Shown: piece by piece, positions 26,411 to 35,400 of the stretch
How positions within the stretch are numbered: the first letter of the stretch is position 1
Layout of the letters: every line of letters starts with the position of its first letter
Origin: JACJYC01 sp964558465
Lineage (GTDB): Bacteria > Bacteroidota > Bacteroidia > Chitinophagales > Saprospiraceae
NCBI GenBank assembly: GCA_964558465.1
Contig: CAZLEF010000052.1
Location: 1-49,020 of the forward strand
Length of the DNA: 49,020 bases
Direction: 5' to 3'
Made by a program: the position numbers and the translations under genes
Notes under the pieces: generated by a model
The model's input: the letters and a program-made list of their open reading frames with translations, nothing else
The model's database searches: none
Told to the model about the DNA's origin: nothing

Positions 26411-26977
26411 ATGGCAAGTACTTCTGATATTCGAAACGGGATGTGCATTGAATTCAGTAACGATATTTATCAAATTATTGAATTTCAGCACGTTAAACCA
26501 GGAAAAGGCAATGCTTTTGTACGCACCAAATTGCGCAGCCTGACGACGGGCCGGGTCCTGGACAATACCTTTACCGCCGGCCACAAAGTAGACGATGTGC
26601 GGATCGAACGCCGTAAATTCCAATTTCTTTACAGCGATGAAACCGGGTATAACTTCATGGATAACGAATCTTTTGAGCAGATCACGCTGGATGAGAACCT
26701 GATTCCCAGCCCCAAGCTGTTGAAAGAAGGCGCCGAAGTGGATGTGCTTTTTCATGCTGCCAAGGATATTCCGCTCACCCTTGAAATGCCGCAATACATC
26801 ATCCTGGAGGTGACGTATACGGAACCCGGTCTGAAAGGCGATACCGCCACCAACACCCTCAAACCGGCCAAGGTGGAAACAGGCGCCGAGGTAAAAGTGC
26901 CTTTGTTTGTCAACCAGGGCGATTTTATCAAGGTAGATACCGCTACCGGCGCTTATATGGAACGTGTAAAACAATAA
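26411..26977 (+). CDS. efp: Elongation factor P
   Basis: A 188-residue cytosolic translation factor that relieves ribosomes stalled on proline runs. All three beta-barrel domains are present. The KOW-like domain I carries the loop HVKPGKGNAF, where Lys32 is the residue placed at the peptidyl-transferase centre (equivalent to E. coli Lys34). The C-terminal part holds the family signature YTEPGLKGDTATNTLKPA. Standard length. It lies 6 nt upstream of accB, a neighbour pairing well known in bacteria. No modification enzyme (EpmA, EarP or YmfI type) is seen in the window. Confidence 0.97.
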   Translation: MASTSDIRNGMCIEFSNDIYQIIEFQHVKPGKGNAFVRTKLRSLTTGRVLDNTFTAGHKVDDVRIERRKFQFLYSDETGYNFMDNESFEQITLDENLIPSPKLLKEGAEVDVLFHAAKDIPLTLEMPQYIILEVTYTEPGLKGDTATNTLKPAKVETGAEVKVPLFVNQGDFIKVDTATGAYMERVKQ

Positions 26978-26983
26978 CCAACT

Positions 26984-27493
26984 ATGACGTTCAAAGACAT
27001 CCAGGAACTCCTGAAACTCATTCACCGATTGGAGCTTTCCGAATTCAAACTGAAGGAGGGGGAATTTGAGCTGTCGGTGCGGACCAAACATTTTGATAAG
27101 GGAAAAGCACAGGTGGTCGCACCCCTGGCGCCCATTACGGCGCCGGCCGCGCCGCTTCCGCAGCAGCCCACCTACCCGCCGCCGCCGGCGCCATCCAGAC
27201 AGGCTGCTTCGCCTGCCCCGGCCGCCGCAGAAGGCCCGGACGAAGCGCGGTATCTGCCCGTCAAATCGCCGATGGTCGGCACATTTTACCGCTCCTCTGC
27301 GCCTGAAAAGCCGCCCTATGCCAAGATCGGCGACGATATAAAAGCAGGCGAGGTGATCTGCATCATTGAAGCCATGAAGTTGTTCAATGAAATAGAATCT
27401 GAGGTGAGCGGCAAAATCGTAAAAATCATGGTCGAAGACGCCCAGCCTGTGGAATATGATCAGGTTTTGTTCCTTGTTGATCCGCAGGGCTGA
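26984..27493 (+). CDS. accB: Biotin carboxyl carrier protein of acetyl-CoA carboxylase
   Basis: A 169-residue cytosolic subunit that carries biotin between the carboxylase and transferase sites of acetyl-CoA carboxylase, the first committed step of fatty-acid synthesis. The N-terminal helical part (1-40) is followed by a Pro/Ala-rich flexible linker (about 45-82) and the biotinyl domain (about 90-168) with the EAMKLFNEIES motif; Lys132 is the biotinylation site. It sits 6 nt after efp and 36 nt before accC in one transcript. Confidence 0.96.
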   Translation: MTFKDIQELLKLIHRLELSEFKLKEGEFELSVRTKHFDKGKAQVVAPLAPITAPAAPLPQQPTYPPPPAPSRQAASPAPAAAEGPDEARYLPVKSPMVGTFYRSSAPEKPPYAKIGDDIKAGEVICIIEAMKLFNEIESEVSGKIVKIMVEDAQPVEYDQVLFLVDPQG

Positions 27494-27529
27494 TCAACCT
27501 GTGTGCGATTTTCACTTCAATTGAATACT

Positions 27530-28870
27530 ATGTTCGATAAAATACTCATCGCCAACCGGGGAGAGATTGCCCTGCGGATCATCCGAACCTGCAGGGAAAT
27601 GGGCATCAAAACCGTGGCGGTCTACTCTACTGCCGACCGGGAAAGCCTCCATGTAAGGTTTGCAGACGAGGCCGTTTGCATCGGCCCTCCTGCTTCGGCC
27701 GAATCCTATCTCAGTATTCCACGCATCATGGCAGCGGTCGAAATCACCAATGCCGATGCGGTTCACCCCGGTTATGGCTTTTTAGCGGAGAACGCCGACT
27801 TTGCGGAAGTATGCGCCGAGTACGGCATCAAATTCATAGGCCCTACCTCGGAACAGATCCGGAAAATGGGGGATAAGATCACCGCGAAAGAAACCATGAT
27901 CAAAGCCGGTGTTCCTGTCATTCCGGGGTCGGAAGGCCTGCTCAAAGACCTGAAAACGGGTTTAAAAATCGCCAAAGACATTGGTTACCCGGTCATCCTC
28001 AAAGCTACGGCCGGGGGCGGCGGAAAGGGCATGCGCATCGTTTGGGAGGAAAAAGATTTTGAATCCGCCTGGGAAGTTGCCCGCAAAGAAGCCAAAGCCT
28101 CTTTTGGCAACGACGGCATCTATATCGAAAAATTCATCGAAGAACCCCGCCATATCGAATTTCAGATCGTCGGCGACCAGGCCGGGAAGGTCATCCATCT
28201 TTCCGAGCGGGATTGTTCCATCCAGCGGAGGCACCAAAAACTGGTGGAAGAGTGCCCCTCCCCCTTCATGACCGACGAACTGCGGGAAAAAATGGGCAAC
28301 GCGGCTGTCAAGGCCGGTGAGGCCATTCACTACGAAGGCGTCGGTACCATCGAATTCCTGGTGGACAAACACCGGAATTTTTATTTCATGGAAATGAATA
28401 CCCGCATCCAGGTCGAACACCCGGTGACGGAAGAAGTGATCGATCACGACCTGATCAAGGAACAGATCAAGATAGCCGCAGGAGAAAGCATCAAGGGGGA
28501 TAATTATTACCCCAACGGCCATGCTATGGAATGCCGGATCAACGCCGAGGATCCGCTCAACGGTTTCCGCCCCAGCCCGGGCAAGATTGTTTCGCTGCAC
28601 ACTTCAAAAGGTCACGGCGTCCGCGTCGATACCCATGTTTACGCAGGTTATACCATTCCGCCTTATTACGATTCCATGATCGCCAAACTGATCTGCCGCG
28701 CCCGCACCCGCGAAGAATGCATCACCAAAATGGAGCGGGCCCTCGACGAATTCATTGTTGAAGGCGTTAAAACAACCGTACCTTTTCATCAAAAACTCAT
28801 GCGCGACGAACGTTTCCGAAAAGGCGACTTTAATACCTCATTCCTCAACGACTTTAAAATTACGGATTAA
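27530..28870 (+). CDS. accC: Biotin carboxylase subunit of acetyl-CoA carboxylase
   Basis: A 446-residue ATP-grasp enzyme that carboxylates biotin on AccB with bicarbonate and ATP. The start at 27530 (MFDKILIANRGEIALRIIRT) matches the family N-terminus; the frame's earlier start at 27503 adds nine residues without homology. Visible features: the ATP-loop KATAGGGGKGMR, the SERDCSIQRRHQKLVEECPSP signature, MEMNTRIQVEHPVTEE, and the C-terminal domain with NAEDPLNGFRPSPGKI. Full length. The carboxyltransferase genes accA and accD are not in the window. The ABC exporter gene starts 9 nt after its stop. Confidence 0.97.
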   Translation: MFDKILIANRGEIALRIIRTCREMGIKTVAVYSTADRESLHVRFADEAVCIGPPASAESYLSIPRIMAAVEITNADAVHPGYGFLAENADFAEVCAEYGIKFIGPTSEQIRKMGDKITAKETMIKAGVPVIPGSEGLLKDLKTGLKIAKDIGYPVILKATAGGGGKGMRIVWEEKDFESAWEVARKEAKASFGNDGIYIEKFIEEPRHIEFQIVGDQAGKVIHLSERDCSIQRRHQKLVEECPSPFMTDELREKMGNAAVKAGEAIHYEGVGTIEFLVDKHRNFYFMEMNTRIQVEHPVTEEVIDHDLIKEQIKIAAGESIKGDNYYPNGHAMECRINAEDPLNGFRPSPGKIVSLHTSKGHGVRVDTHVYAGYTIPPYYDSMIAKLICRARTREECITKMERALDEFIVEGVKTTVPFHQKLMRDERFRKGDFNTSFLNDFKITD

Positions 28871-28879
28871 CGCCGGCCC

Positions 28880-30697
28880 ATGAACAGCTTCCGCCGGTTG
28901 ATCGGCTATATCGGCCGTTATAAAAAATTTATCGGCCTGAATATTGTCTCCAATATCCTGACGGCGGTCTTCACAGTGGTCAGCATTCCGCTTTTGCAAC
29001 CTTTTTTTGAGATCCTGTTCGATCAGACCGGCCCTGTGACCTCGCCGCCGCCGGGCGGTTTCAGCCTTGCCAATTTCCGGGACTGGTTCAATTACTATTT
29101 TACCAACCTCATCGCCACACAAGGCAAGGAATCTGCCCTTCTGCTGGTTTGCGGCGCCATCCTGCTGGCTTTTTTCTTCAAAAACCTGTTTCGTTACCTG
29201 GCCCTCGTTTTTATGGCGCCGGTCCGCAACGGGGTCGTCCGGGATATCCGCCGGCAACTGTTCGATAAAATGCTGTCCTTACCCCTACCCTATTTTTCGG
29301 AAGAACGCAAAGGGGATCTGATGTCGAGAATGACCGGCGACGTACAGGAGGTGGAAATGAGCATACTGAATGTGCTGGAAGCGCTGTTCCGCGAGCCGCT
29401 GGTCATTGCAGGTTCGCTGGCTTACATGCTTTACCAAAGCCCTTCCCTGACCTTTTTTGTTTTTGTCCTCCTCCTTTTTACAGGGGTGGTCATCGGCGGT
29501 GTCGGCCGCAGCCTCAAGCGGTCTTCCAACCTGGTGCAGCAAAAACTCGGCAATCTGGTCACCATCGTCGACGAGGCCCTGGGCGGTTTGCGCATCATCA
29601 AAGGTTTTAACGCGGAGGGGTACCAACACGACAAATTTGATGTCGAAAATAATACCTACCGGCATATCCTGACCAGGCTGCTGTGGCGCCGGGACCTGTC
29701 GTCTCCACTGTCTGAATTCCTGGGTATTGCGGTCGTCGCCGTTTTGTTGTGGTACGGATCCAGCATGGTGTTCAGCGGCAATATGGCGCCCGACGCATTC
29801 ATTACCTTCATTTACGCCTTTTACAATGTAATCGATCCGTCCAAACAACTTTCAAAGGCATGGTACAGTGTTCAGAAAGGTATTGGCGCCCTCCACCGCG
29901 TAGAACAGGTGCTGGATGCCGAAAGTACCATCCGGGAAAAACCGGACGCATTGCCGGTCACTTCTTTTGAACGGGAGATCACTTTCCGCAATGTAAGTTT
30001 CGCCTATAATGCCGAAGAAGGGCATGTGTTGAGCCATATTGACCTCACCATTCCAAAAGGGAAAGCAGTGGCGCTGATTGGCGCCAGCGGCGCAGGCAAA
30101 TCCACGATGGCCGACCTGCTGCCGCGTTTTTATGATGTGGAGGAAGGCGGCGTTTTTGTGGATGGCATCAATATAAAGGATTTCCGGTTAAAAGACCTGC
30201 GCAGCCTGATGGGGATCGTCTCCCAGGAACCTGTTTTGTTCAACGACTCCATTTACAACAATATCGTCTTCGGAATGAAGGGTGCAACTTTGGAGGATGT
30301 CATCCGGGCCGCCAAAATCGCCAATGCCCACGAGTTTATCACCGCCACTGAGAAGGGGTATGAAACCAATATCGGCGACCGCGGCAGCAAACTCAGCGGC
30401 GGACAAAGGCAGCGCCTCACCATTGCGCGGGCTATCCTCAAAAATCCGCCCATCCTGATCCTCGACGAAGCAACCAGCGCACTCGACTCTGAGTCGGAAA
30501 AACTGGTGCAATCCGCTTTGCTGGAGCTTATGAAAAACCGGACTTCCCTCGTCATTGCACACCGGCTCAGCACCATTCAGCACGCCGATGAGATTGTTGT
30601 ATTGCGCCAGGGAAGGATCATCGAACGGGGCGACCACCCGTCGCTGCTGGCCCTCAACGGGGAATACAGGAAATTGGTGGAGTTGCAGGCGATGTAG
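28880..30697 (+). CDS. MsbA-like ABC exporter (fused permease and ATPase)
   Basis: A 605-residue inner-membrane half-transporter, expected to work as a homodimer. The N-terminal ABC type-1 membrane domain (about 15-320) has six helices. The C-terminal nucleotide-binding domain (about 360-600) has Walker A GASGAGKST (401-409), the LSGGQ signature (505-509) and Walker B LILDEATS (526-533). Sequence style and neighbours (accB, accC, fabH) fit a lipid A-core or phospholipid flippase of the MsbA group, but drug or peptide exporters share the same design. It starts 9 nt after accC and is probably cotranscribed. Confidence 0.9.
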   Translation: MNSFRRLIGYIGRYKKFIGLNIVSNILTAVFTVVSIPLLQPFFEILFDQTGPVTSPPPGGFSLANFRDWFNYYFTNLIATQGKESALLLVCGAILLAFFFKNLFRYLALVFMAPVRNGVVRDIRRQLFDKMLSLPLPYFSEERKGDLMSRMTGDVQEVEMSILNVLEALFREPLVIAGSLAYMLYQSPSLTFFVFVLLLFTGVVIGGVGRSLKRSSNLVQQKLGNLVTIVDEALGGLRIIKGFNAEGYQHDKFDVENNTYRHILTRLLWRRDLSSPLSEFLGIAVVAVLLWYGSSMVFSGNMAPDAFITFIYAFYNVIDPSKQLSKAWYSVQKGIGALHRVEQVLDAESTIREKPDALPVTSFEREITFRNVSFAYNAEEGHVLSHIDLTIPKGKAVALIGASGAGKSTMADLLPRFYDVEEGGVFVDGINIKDFRLKDLRSLMGIVSQEPVLFNDSIYNNIVFGMKGATLEDVIRAAKIANAHEFITATEKGYETNIGDRGSKLSGGQRQRLTIARAILKNPPILILDEATSALDSESEKLVQSALLELMKNRTSLVIAHRLSTIQHADEIVVLRQGRIIERGDHPSLLALNGEYRKLVELQAM

Positions 30698-30701
30698 GGG
30701 G

Positions 30702-30731
30702 GATTTGTTGATTTGTTGATTTGTTGATTTG
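30702..30731. repeat. Octamer array GATTTGTT
   Basis: GATTTGTT is repeated three times and followed by GATTTG, in strict 8-nt phase, starting 5 nt after the ABC exporter stop codon. It is the same word, in another phase, as the array after fabH at 26276, about 4.4 kb away in the same gene run. Confidence 0.93.
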
Positions 30732-30754
30732 ACGACTGCAACGAGGGAATTTGT

Positions 30755-30762
30755 TAATTTTG
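30755..30762 (+). promoter_or_regulatory. Bacteroidota -7 element TAATTTTG before smpB
   Basis: A TAnnTTTG match lies 52 nt before the smpB start at 30815. A TTTG at 30728-30731, inside the octamer array, lies 23 nt upstream and could act as a loose -33 element. If so, the array contributes to the smpB promoter. Confidence 0.5.
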
Positions 30763-30814
30763 AAACTTAATGCCCCCGAATGGGGTTAAGTGTCGATACA
30801 ACCCGATCAGGAAA

Positions 30815-31282
30815 ATGTCAACCGAGCGCAAATCACCCGCAGAGATCCTCAATAAGCGGGCAAAGTTTGAATACCAGTTCCTCGACACCTACGAGGCCGG
30901 GATCGCTTTGGTGGGCACCGAGATCAAATCCCTCCGCAAAGGCCGCGCCGACCTCAGCGACGCCTACTGCACCTTTCAGGCCGGCGAGCTATTCATTCGC
31001 AGCCTCTTCATCGCCGAATACGACTACGGCAACCAGTTCAACCACGACCCACGCCGGCTCCGGAAACTGCTGTTAAAAAAACAGGAACTCCGGAAACTGG
31101 AAAAAAAGGTCAAGGAACGCGGATACACCATCGTCCCCTACCGTATTTTCATCAATGACCGCGGTTTCGCCAAGGTAGAGATTGCCCTGGCGCAGGGTAA
31201 AAAAATACACGACAAACGCGACAGCATCAAGGAGCGGGAGCAAAAGCGGGAGTTGGACCGGGTAAAGAAGATTAAATTGTGA
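30815..31282 (+). CDS. smpB: SsrA-binding protein SmpB
   Basis: A 155-residue cytosolic RNA-binding protein that works with tmRNA in ribosome rescue. The start at 30815 (MSTERKSPAEILNKRAKFEY) matches the family; the open frame from 30770 adds 15 unrelated residues. Visible signatures are YEAGIALVGTEIKSLRKGRADLSDAYC and the basic C-terminal tail (KIHDKRDSIKEREQKRELDRVKK) that enters the decoding centre. Standard length. No tmRNA gene (ssrA) is recognised in the window. Confidence 0.96.
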   Translation: MSTERKSPAEILNKRAKFEYQFLDTYEAGIALVGTEIKSLRKGRADLSDAYCTFQAGELFIRSLFIAEYDYGNQFNHDPRRLRKLLLKKQELRKLEKKVKERGYTIVPYRIFINDRGFAKVEIALAQGKKIHDKRDSIKEREQKRELDRVKKIKL

Positions 31283-31353
31283 AGGCTCTCTTGACAAAAT
31301 AAATAATTATCCGCCTAACCCTCAAAAAAAGGCACGGTATACATCCCCCCCAC

Positions 31354-31947
31354 CTATTCACCTCCGCCCTCTTTCACCTGATTGAGTTTTTCCAGCACCA
31401 ACGGGGTAATATCCAGGCTGTCGTTCACCATTAAAACACCGGTGCCGGGCCCGTAATTCAGGATAAAATCATATCCCTTTTCCGTGCGGACGGCTTCCAG
31501 TACGGCCTTTACCTTTTCCTGCAGTTCGTTGTTCAGCTTTTGGGTTTCTTCCAGGATCTCCTGGCCCAGGCGTTCGCTTTCCTGCATCAGGGCCTGTTGT
31601 TTCTGCCCGATCCGCTGCTCTTCGCCGGCGATCTGGTTGGGCGCCAGCAGGCCTTGCTGTATCTTTTGCTGGATGCCCATCACTTCTTTTTCGAGCGCTC
31701 TGCCCCGCGATTTCAAACTGGCATCCGCCTGCTCTTTTTTGGTATTCAGCGCGTCCATCTTTTGCCGGAAATCCGTGAACTGGCTCAATAAGGTATCTTC
31801 CCTGACAAATACCACGCTCAAGGGTTTTTCTGTTGCAACACTTTGTGCTGGTTCAGCCGTGCCTTTGGGCCCCGAAAAATGAGCATAAAACAGGTATATG
31901 ACCGCCAGTAAAAGTACGGCATTGAGAATGAGGGATAAATTTTTCAT
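31354..31947 (-). CDS. OmpH/Skp-like periplasmic chaperone family protein
   Basis: A 197-residue exported protein with an N-terminal hydrophobic segment (4-24) that may stay as an anchor. Residues about 60-150 form a long charged, glutamine-rich coiled coil (QKMDALNTKKEQADASLKSR through LNNELQEKVKAVLEAV). The C-terminal segment EKGYDFILNYGPGTGVLMVNDSLDIT is the typical strand end of the OmpH family. Skp-type proteins form trimers that hold unfolded outer-membrane proteins. Convergent with smpB. Confidence 0.85.
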   Translation of the reverse strand: MKNLSLILNAVLLLAVIYLFYAHFSGPKGTAEPAQSVATEKPLSVVFVREDTLLSQFTDFRQKMDALNTKKEQADASLKSRGRALEKEVMGIQQKIQQGLLAPNQIAGEEQRIGQKQQALMQESERLGQEILEETQKLNNELQEKVKAVLEAVRTEKGYDFILNYGPGTGVLMVNDSLDITPLVLEKLNQVKEGGGE

Positions 31948-31984
31948 GCCTTGCTTTTGATTCGGGCGTAAAGCTAGTTATTTT

Positions 31985-32019
31985 AGTCGTAAGTTGTAAG
32001 TCATAAGTTGTAAGTGGGT
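31985..32019. repeat. Left heptamer arm beside the four-helix-bundle gene
   Basis: Units AGTCGTA, AGTTGTA, AGTCATA, AGTTGTA and AGTGGGT run in 7-nt phase and touch the stop codon of the gene ending at 32019. Their complements make up the array on the other side of the gene (32421-32494), so the gene is framed by inverted arms. Confidence 0.92.
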
Positions 32020-32366
32020 TAGTTGATTGACTTGATAAATCCCCGGATCACCTTGGCGACTTCGGAGCATAAATTTAACAATTTTTCCAGATCCGCTTTT
32101 GGGATGTAGTCAAGTTTTTCAGACAAGTACAACATAGATTTCACTTCTAAATTTGAACCTAAAGCGATGTAAAGAAAATAAGAAAATTCCTTGTCCGTTT
32201 TCCGGTCAAATCCTTCGGCGATATTGTTTGAAACAGAGACCGCCGCTCTGCAAATCTGATCTTTGAACGTAAAATCTTTCAATACGCCAAATTTCTGGTA
32301 AACTTCAAATGCCAGGTTCTGAGCCTTTTGCCAGGCTATAATGTCTTCAAATTTCTGGATTTTCAT
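32019..32366 (-). CDS. Four-helix-bundle protein (S23/23S rRNA IVP family)
   Basis: A complete 115-residue cytosolic protein with the usual family pattern: FEDIIAWQKAQNLAFEVYQKF, ICRAAVSVSNNIAEGFDR, FSYFLYIALGSNLEVKSMLYL and a last helix LLNLCSEVAKVIRGFIKS. The family was first described from intervening sequences within 23S rRNA genes and is related in fold to the Avd accessory protein of diversity-generating retroelements. Here there is no rRNA gene and no reverse transcriptase nearby. Instead the gene is framed by inverted heptamer arrays (31985-32019 and 32421-32494). Its function in free-standing form is unknown. Confidence 0.93.
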   Translation of the reverse strand: MKIQKFEDIIAWQKAQNLAFEVYQKFGVLKDFTFKDQICRAAVSVSNNIAEGFDRKTDKEFSYFLYIALGSNLEVKSMLYLSEKLDYIPKADLEKLLNLCSEVAKVIRGFIKSIN

Positions 32367-32420
32367 GCGCGTTTATTTTAAATTATTTGTACTCAGAGCG
32401 CCCCGTCAGTCCATTGCTTA

Positions 32421-32494
32421 CGACCAACGACCAACGACTTACGACTTACGACCAACGACTTACGACTTACAACTACCGACTTACAACTACCGAC
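32421..32494. repeat. Right heptamer array beside the four-helix-bundle gene
   Basis: Ten units in unbroken 7-nt phase: CGACCAA twice, CGACTTA twice, CGACCAA, CGACTTA twice, CAACTAC, CGACTTA, CAACTAC, then CGAC. The stop codon of the neighbouring BNR gene (32487-32489) lies inside the tenth unit. CGACTTA is the same unit as in the hairpin at 22981-23053, 9.4 kb away. Confidence 0.95.
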
Positions 32495-35400
32495 CCGTAA
32501 TCAACGCCGGTATATTCCGGTTCCTGAACAGGTCGTTATAGGCTTTCACGTCTTCCGAGATCAGTTTTTCCAGTTCACCCCGGTGTTTAGCCCACTGGCT
32601 TTCGAGGTCGGCCAGCCGGTCGCGAACGCCCTGTGTCACCCTCGGATCGGATGCATCCAGGGATGATCGCAACGTAAAAAATTCAGCGTTGAGTTTGCTG
32701 GGCCAGTTAATCACGTCCTGGATGTTTTTCTGCCGTCTTTCCACCAGGTTGGCGTCCCATTCATCGATCTTTTTGATAAGGGCTTTGCCGGCCTCCAGCA
32801 TTTCCTTGCCGTTGGAAAACCCCTCCATGGCGTCGTTGTAGGATTGGATCTGTTTTTTGACTTTCGCCATCCGGTTGATGGCGCCGTGCATTTCCTCAAT
32901 CTGTTTTTCTATCCGGGCGAGGGTCTCCTGCTGGTTGGTCCAGTCTGCGGCGCTGTATTGGGTCCTCGGGTCGGGTACAATTTCAAAGGCCGTCTCCGAA
33001 ACCTGCCCTTTGAAGGTGAGTCTGGCGCGGTATTGCCCTGGAGCGACCCGCCGCCCCTGGTAGCTGCCGTATAACAACGCGCCTTCTACCCCGGAAAGCG
33101 TTTCAAGCCGGAAATCCCACGCAAAGCGGTTAATGCCCGCCTCGGCCGGGATGGTTTGGGGCGGCGGCGGACCACCGATCCAGGGTTTGAATTTTTCATC
33201 TTTTTTATGGGAATAACGCCTGATCACCTCTCCTTTTGGATCCAGGATCTCCAATGTCGCCAGGTTGGTATCTGCTTTTTCGGGCAGGTAATAGGTCAGG
33301 ATCACTCCGTTCATGGGGTTTTGTCCCAGACCCGGCGGCATTTCCGTCAGCGAGGGCGGCATGAAACCGCTGAAGCGGACGGTCTTTTTCGGGGTGTAAA
33401 TTTTTGCAACGGCGTTGTCAAAGGTTCCTTTGGTTTCTTGCAGCACGCCGAGGTCGTCCAGGATCCAGAAAGCCCGGCCTGCGGTTGAGGCCACCAGGTC
33501 GTTGTCGCGGATCATGAGGTCGGTAACGGGCACAACGGGCAGATTCAATTGCAGTTTATGCCATTTTTCACCTCCGTTAACGGAGATATAAAACCCGCGT
33601 TCGGCGCCGCCGTACAGCAAACCTTTGATCTTTTTGTCTTCCCGGATCACTTTGAGGAAATCCTCTTTTTCTATACCGTCCGCGATTTTTGTCCAGGTTT
33701 TGCCGTAATCAGTGGTTTTATAAGATAACGCCGACATATCGTTGAATTTGTACCGGGTGGCCGTAATATAGGCCGTACCCCGGTCATGGGGCGAAACTTC
33801 AATGGATTGGATGAGGCATTCCGGCAGGCCCGCCGGCGTAATATTTTGCCAATCCTGCCCCCCGTTGCGGCTGACATGCACCAACCCGCAGTCGCTACCT
33901 GCATACAAAACGCCTTTTTCCAGGGAAGATTCGATCAGGTAATTGATGGTATTGTAGTTTTCGCCGCCTGCGCCTTCATTGGTCAGGGGGCCGCCGCCGA
34001 CATCCTGTTTCACGGATTCGTTCCGGGTCAGATCCGGGCTGATCTCCTGCCAGGTAAACCCGCCGTCGGTGGTTTTCAATACAACATTGGCGGCGTGGTA
34101 CATCGTCTCAGGATCGTGCGGCGAGGTGATAATGGGGGCGTTCCAGTTGAACCGGTATTTCATCTCCCTGGGCGGGATGGCCAGGTTGAGCGAAACATAC
34201 GCCATGATATCCTTGGATTCATTGGTGCGGGTATCCAGCCGGTCGATAATGCCCTGGTAACAGCCGCCGAAAAGGATGGTGGGGTCATCCGGGTCAAAAG
34301 CGATATAGGCGCTTTCGCACCCCGGGCCGTAGGTCCAGTCTTCTTCCGAAATTCCAAAACCGTTATTGCGGCTGGCAATTACCACGGAGGAATTGTCCTG
34401 CTGGCCGCCATACACCCGGTAAGGGAATCGATTATCGGTGTTGACCCTGTAAAACTGGGCGGTCGGCTGATTGTCGATGCTCGACCAGGTCTGGCCCGCA
34501 TTGAAGGAGATCTCTCCGCCTCCGTCGTCGCCGAGGATCATATTCCGGTTGTTTTTCGGATTGATCCAAAGGTCATGGGTATCGCCGTGGCCGACATCGA
34601 CGTTTTGGAATGTTTTGCCGCCGTCGATGGAACGCATCATTGGGGCGTTGAGCACATAAACTGTTTCCTGGTCCTGCGGATCGGCAAATACCTCCATATA
34701 ATACCACGAACGGGCAGTAATATTCTGGTCGCCGGAGAGGAGGGTCCATTTCATTCCGCCGTTGTCGGAGCGGTATAGGCCTGCTTTGGATTTTTCGGCC
34801 TCTACAATGGCGAATACCCGGTTGGGGTTCACCCTGGATACAGAAACCCCGATCTTGCCCATTTCAGCGGGCAGTCCGTCGACGATCTTTTTCCAGGTTT
34901 CGCCCATGTCGGTCGACTTCCAGACGGCGCAGCCCGGCCCGCCGCTTTCCACTTTCCAGGGGTGACGGCGGTGTTGCCAGGTGGCGGCGTACAGGATGCG
35001 CGGGTTGGTCATATCCATGCTGAGGCTGGAAGCTCCCGTGTTCTCATCCACATACAATACTTTTTTCCAGGTTTGGCCACCGTCGACAGACTTATAAATA
35101 CCCCGATCTTCGCCGGGTCCGTGTACAGCCCCCTGAGCAGCTACAAAAACGATGTCGGCATTTTGCGGGTGGACGGCGATATCGGAAATATGACGGGTTT
35201 TTTCCAGGCCTTGGTGAGTCCAGGTTTTTCCGCCGTCTGCAGATCGGTAAACCCCGTCGCCGAAGGTCGTCATAACCCCCCGGACGGCGTGTTCTCCCAT
35301 ACCTGCGTATATAACATTAGGGTCCGCTTCCGAAACGGTGATCTCCCCTACCGAACCCGTTTTCAGGAACCCGTCGGAGATGTTTCGCCAGGACACGCCG

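Noticed and set aside
32019..32366. Intervening sequence within a 23S rRNA gene
   Set aside because: No rRNA sequence is present on either side; both neighbours are protein genes.
32019..32366. Avd component of a diversity-generating retroelement
   Set aside because: No reverse transcriptase, template repeat or variable repeat is found in the window.
32421..32494. Possible CRISPR array
   Set aside because: The units are 7 nt without spacers, and no cas gene is present.
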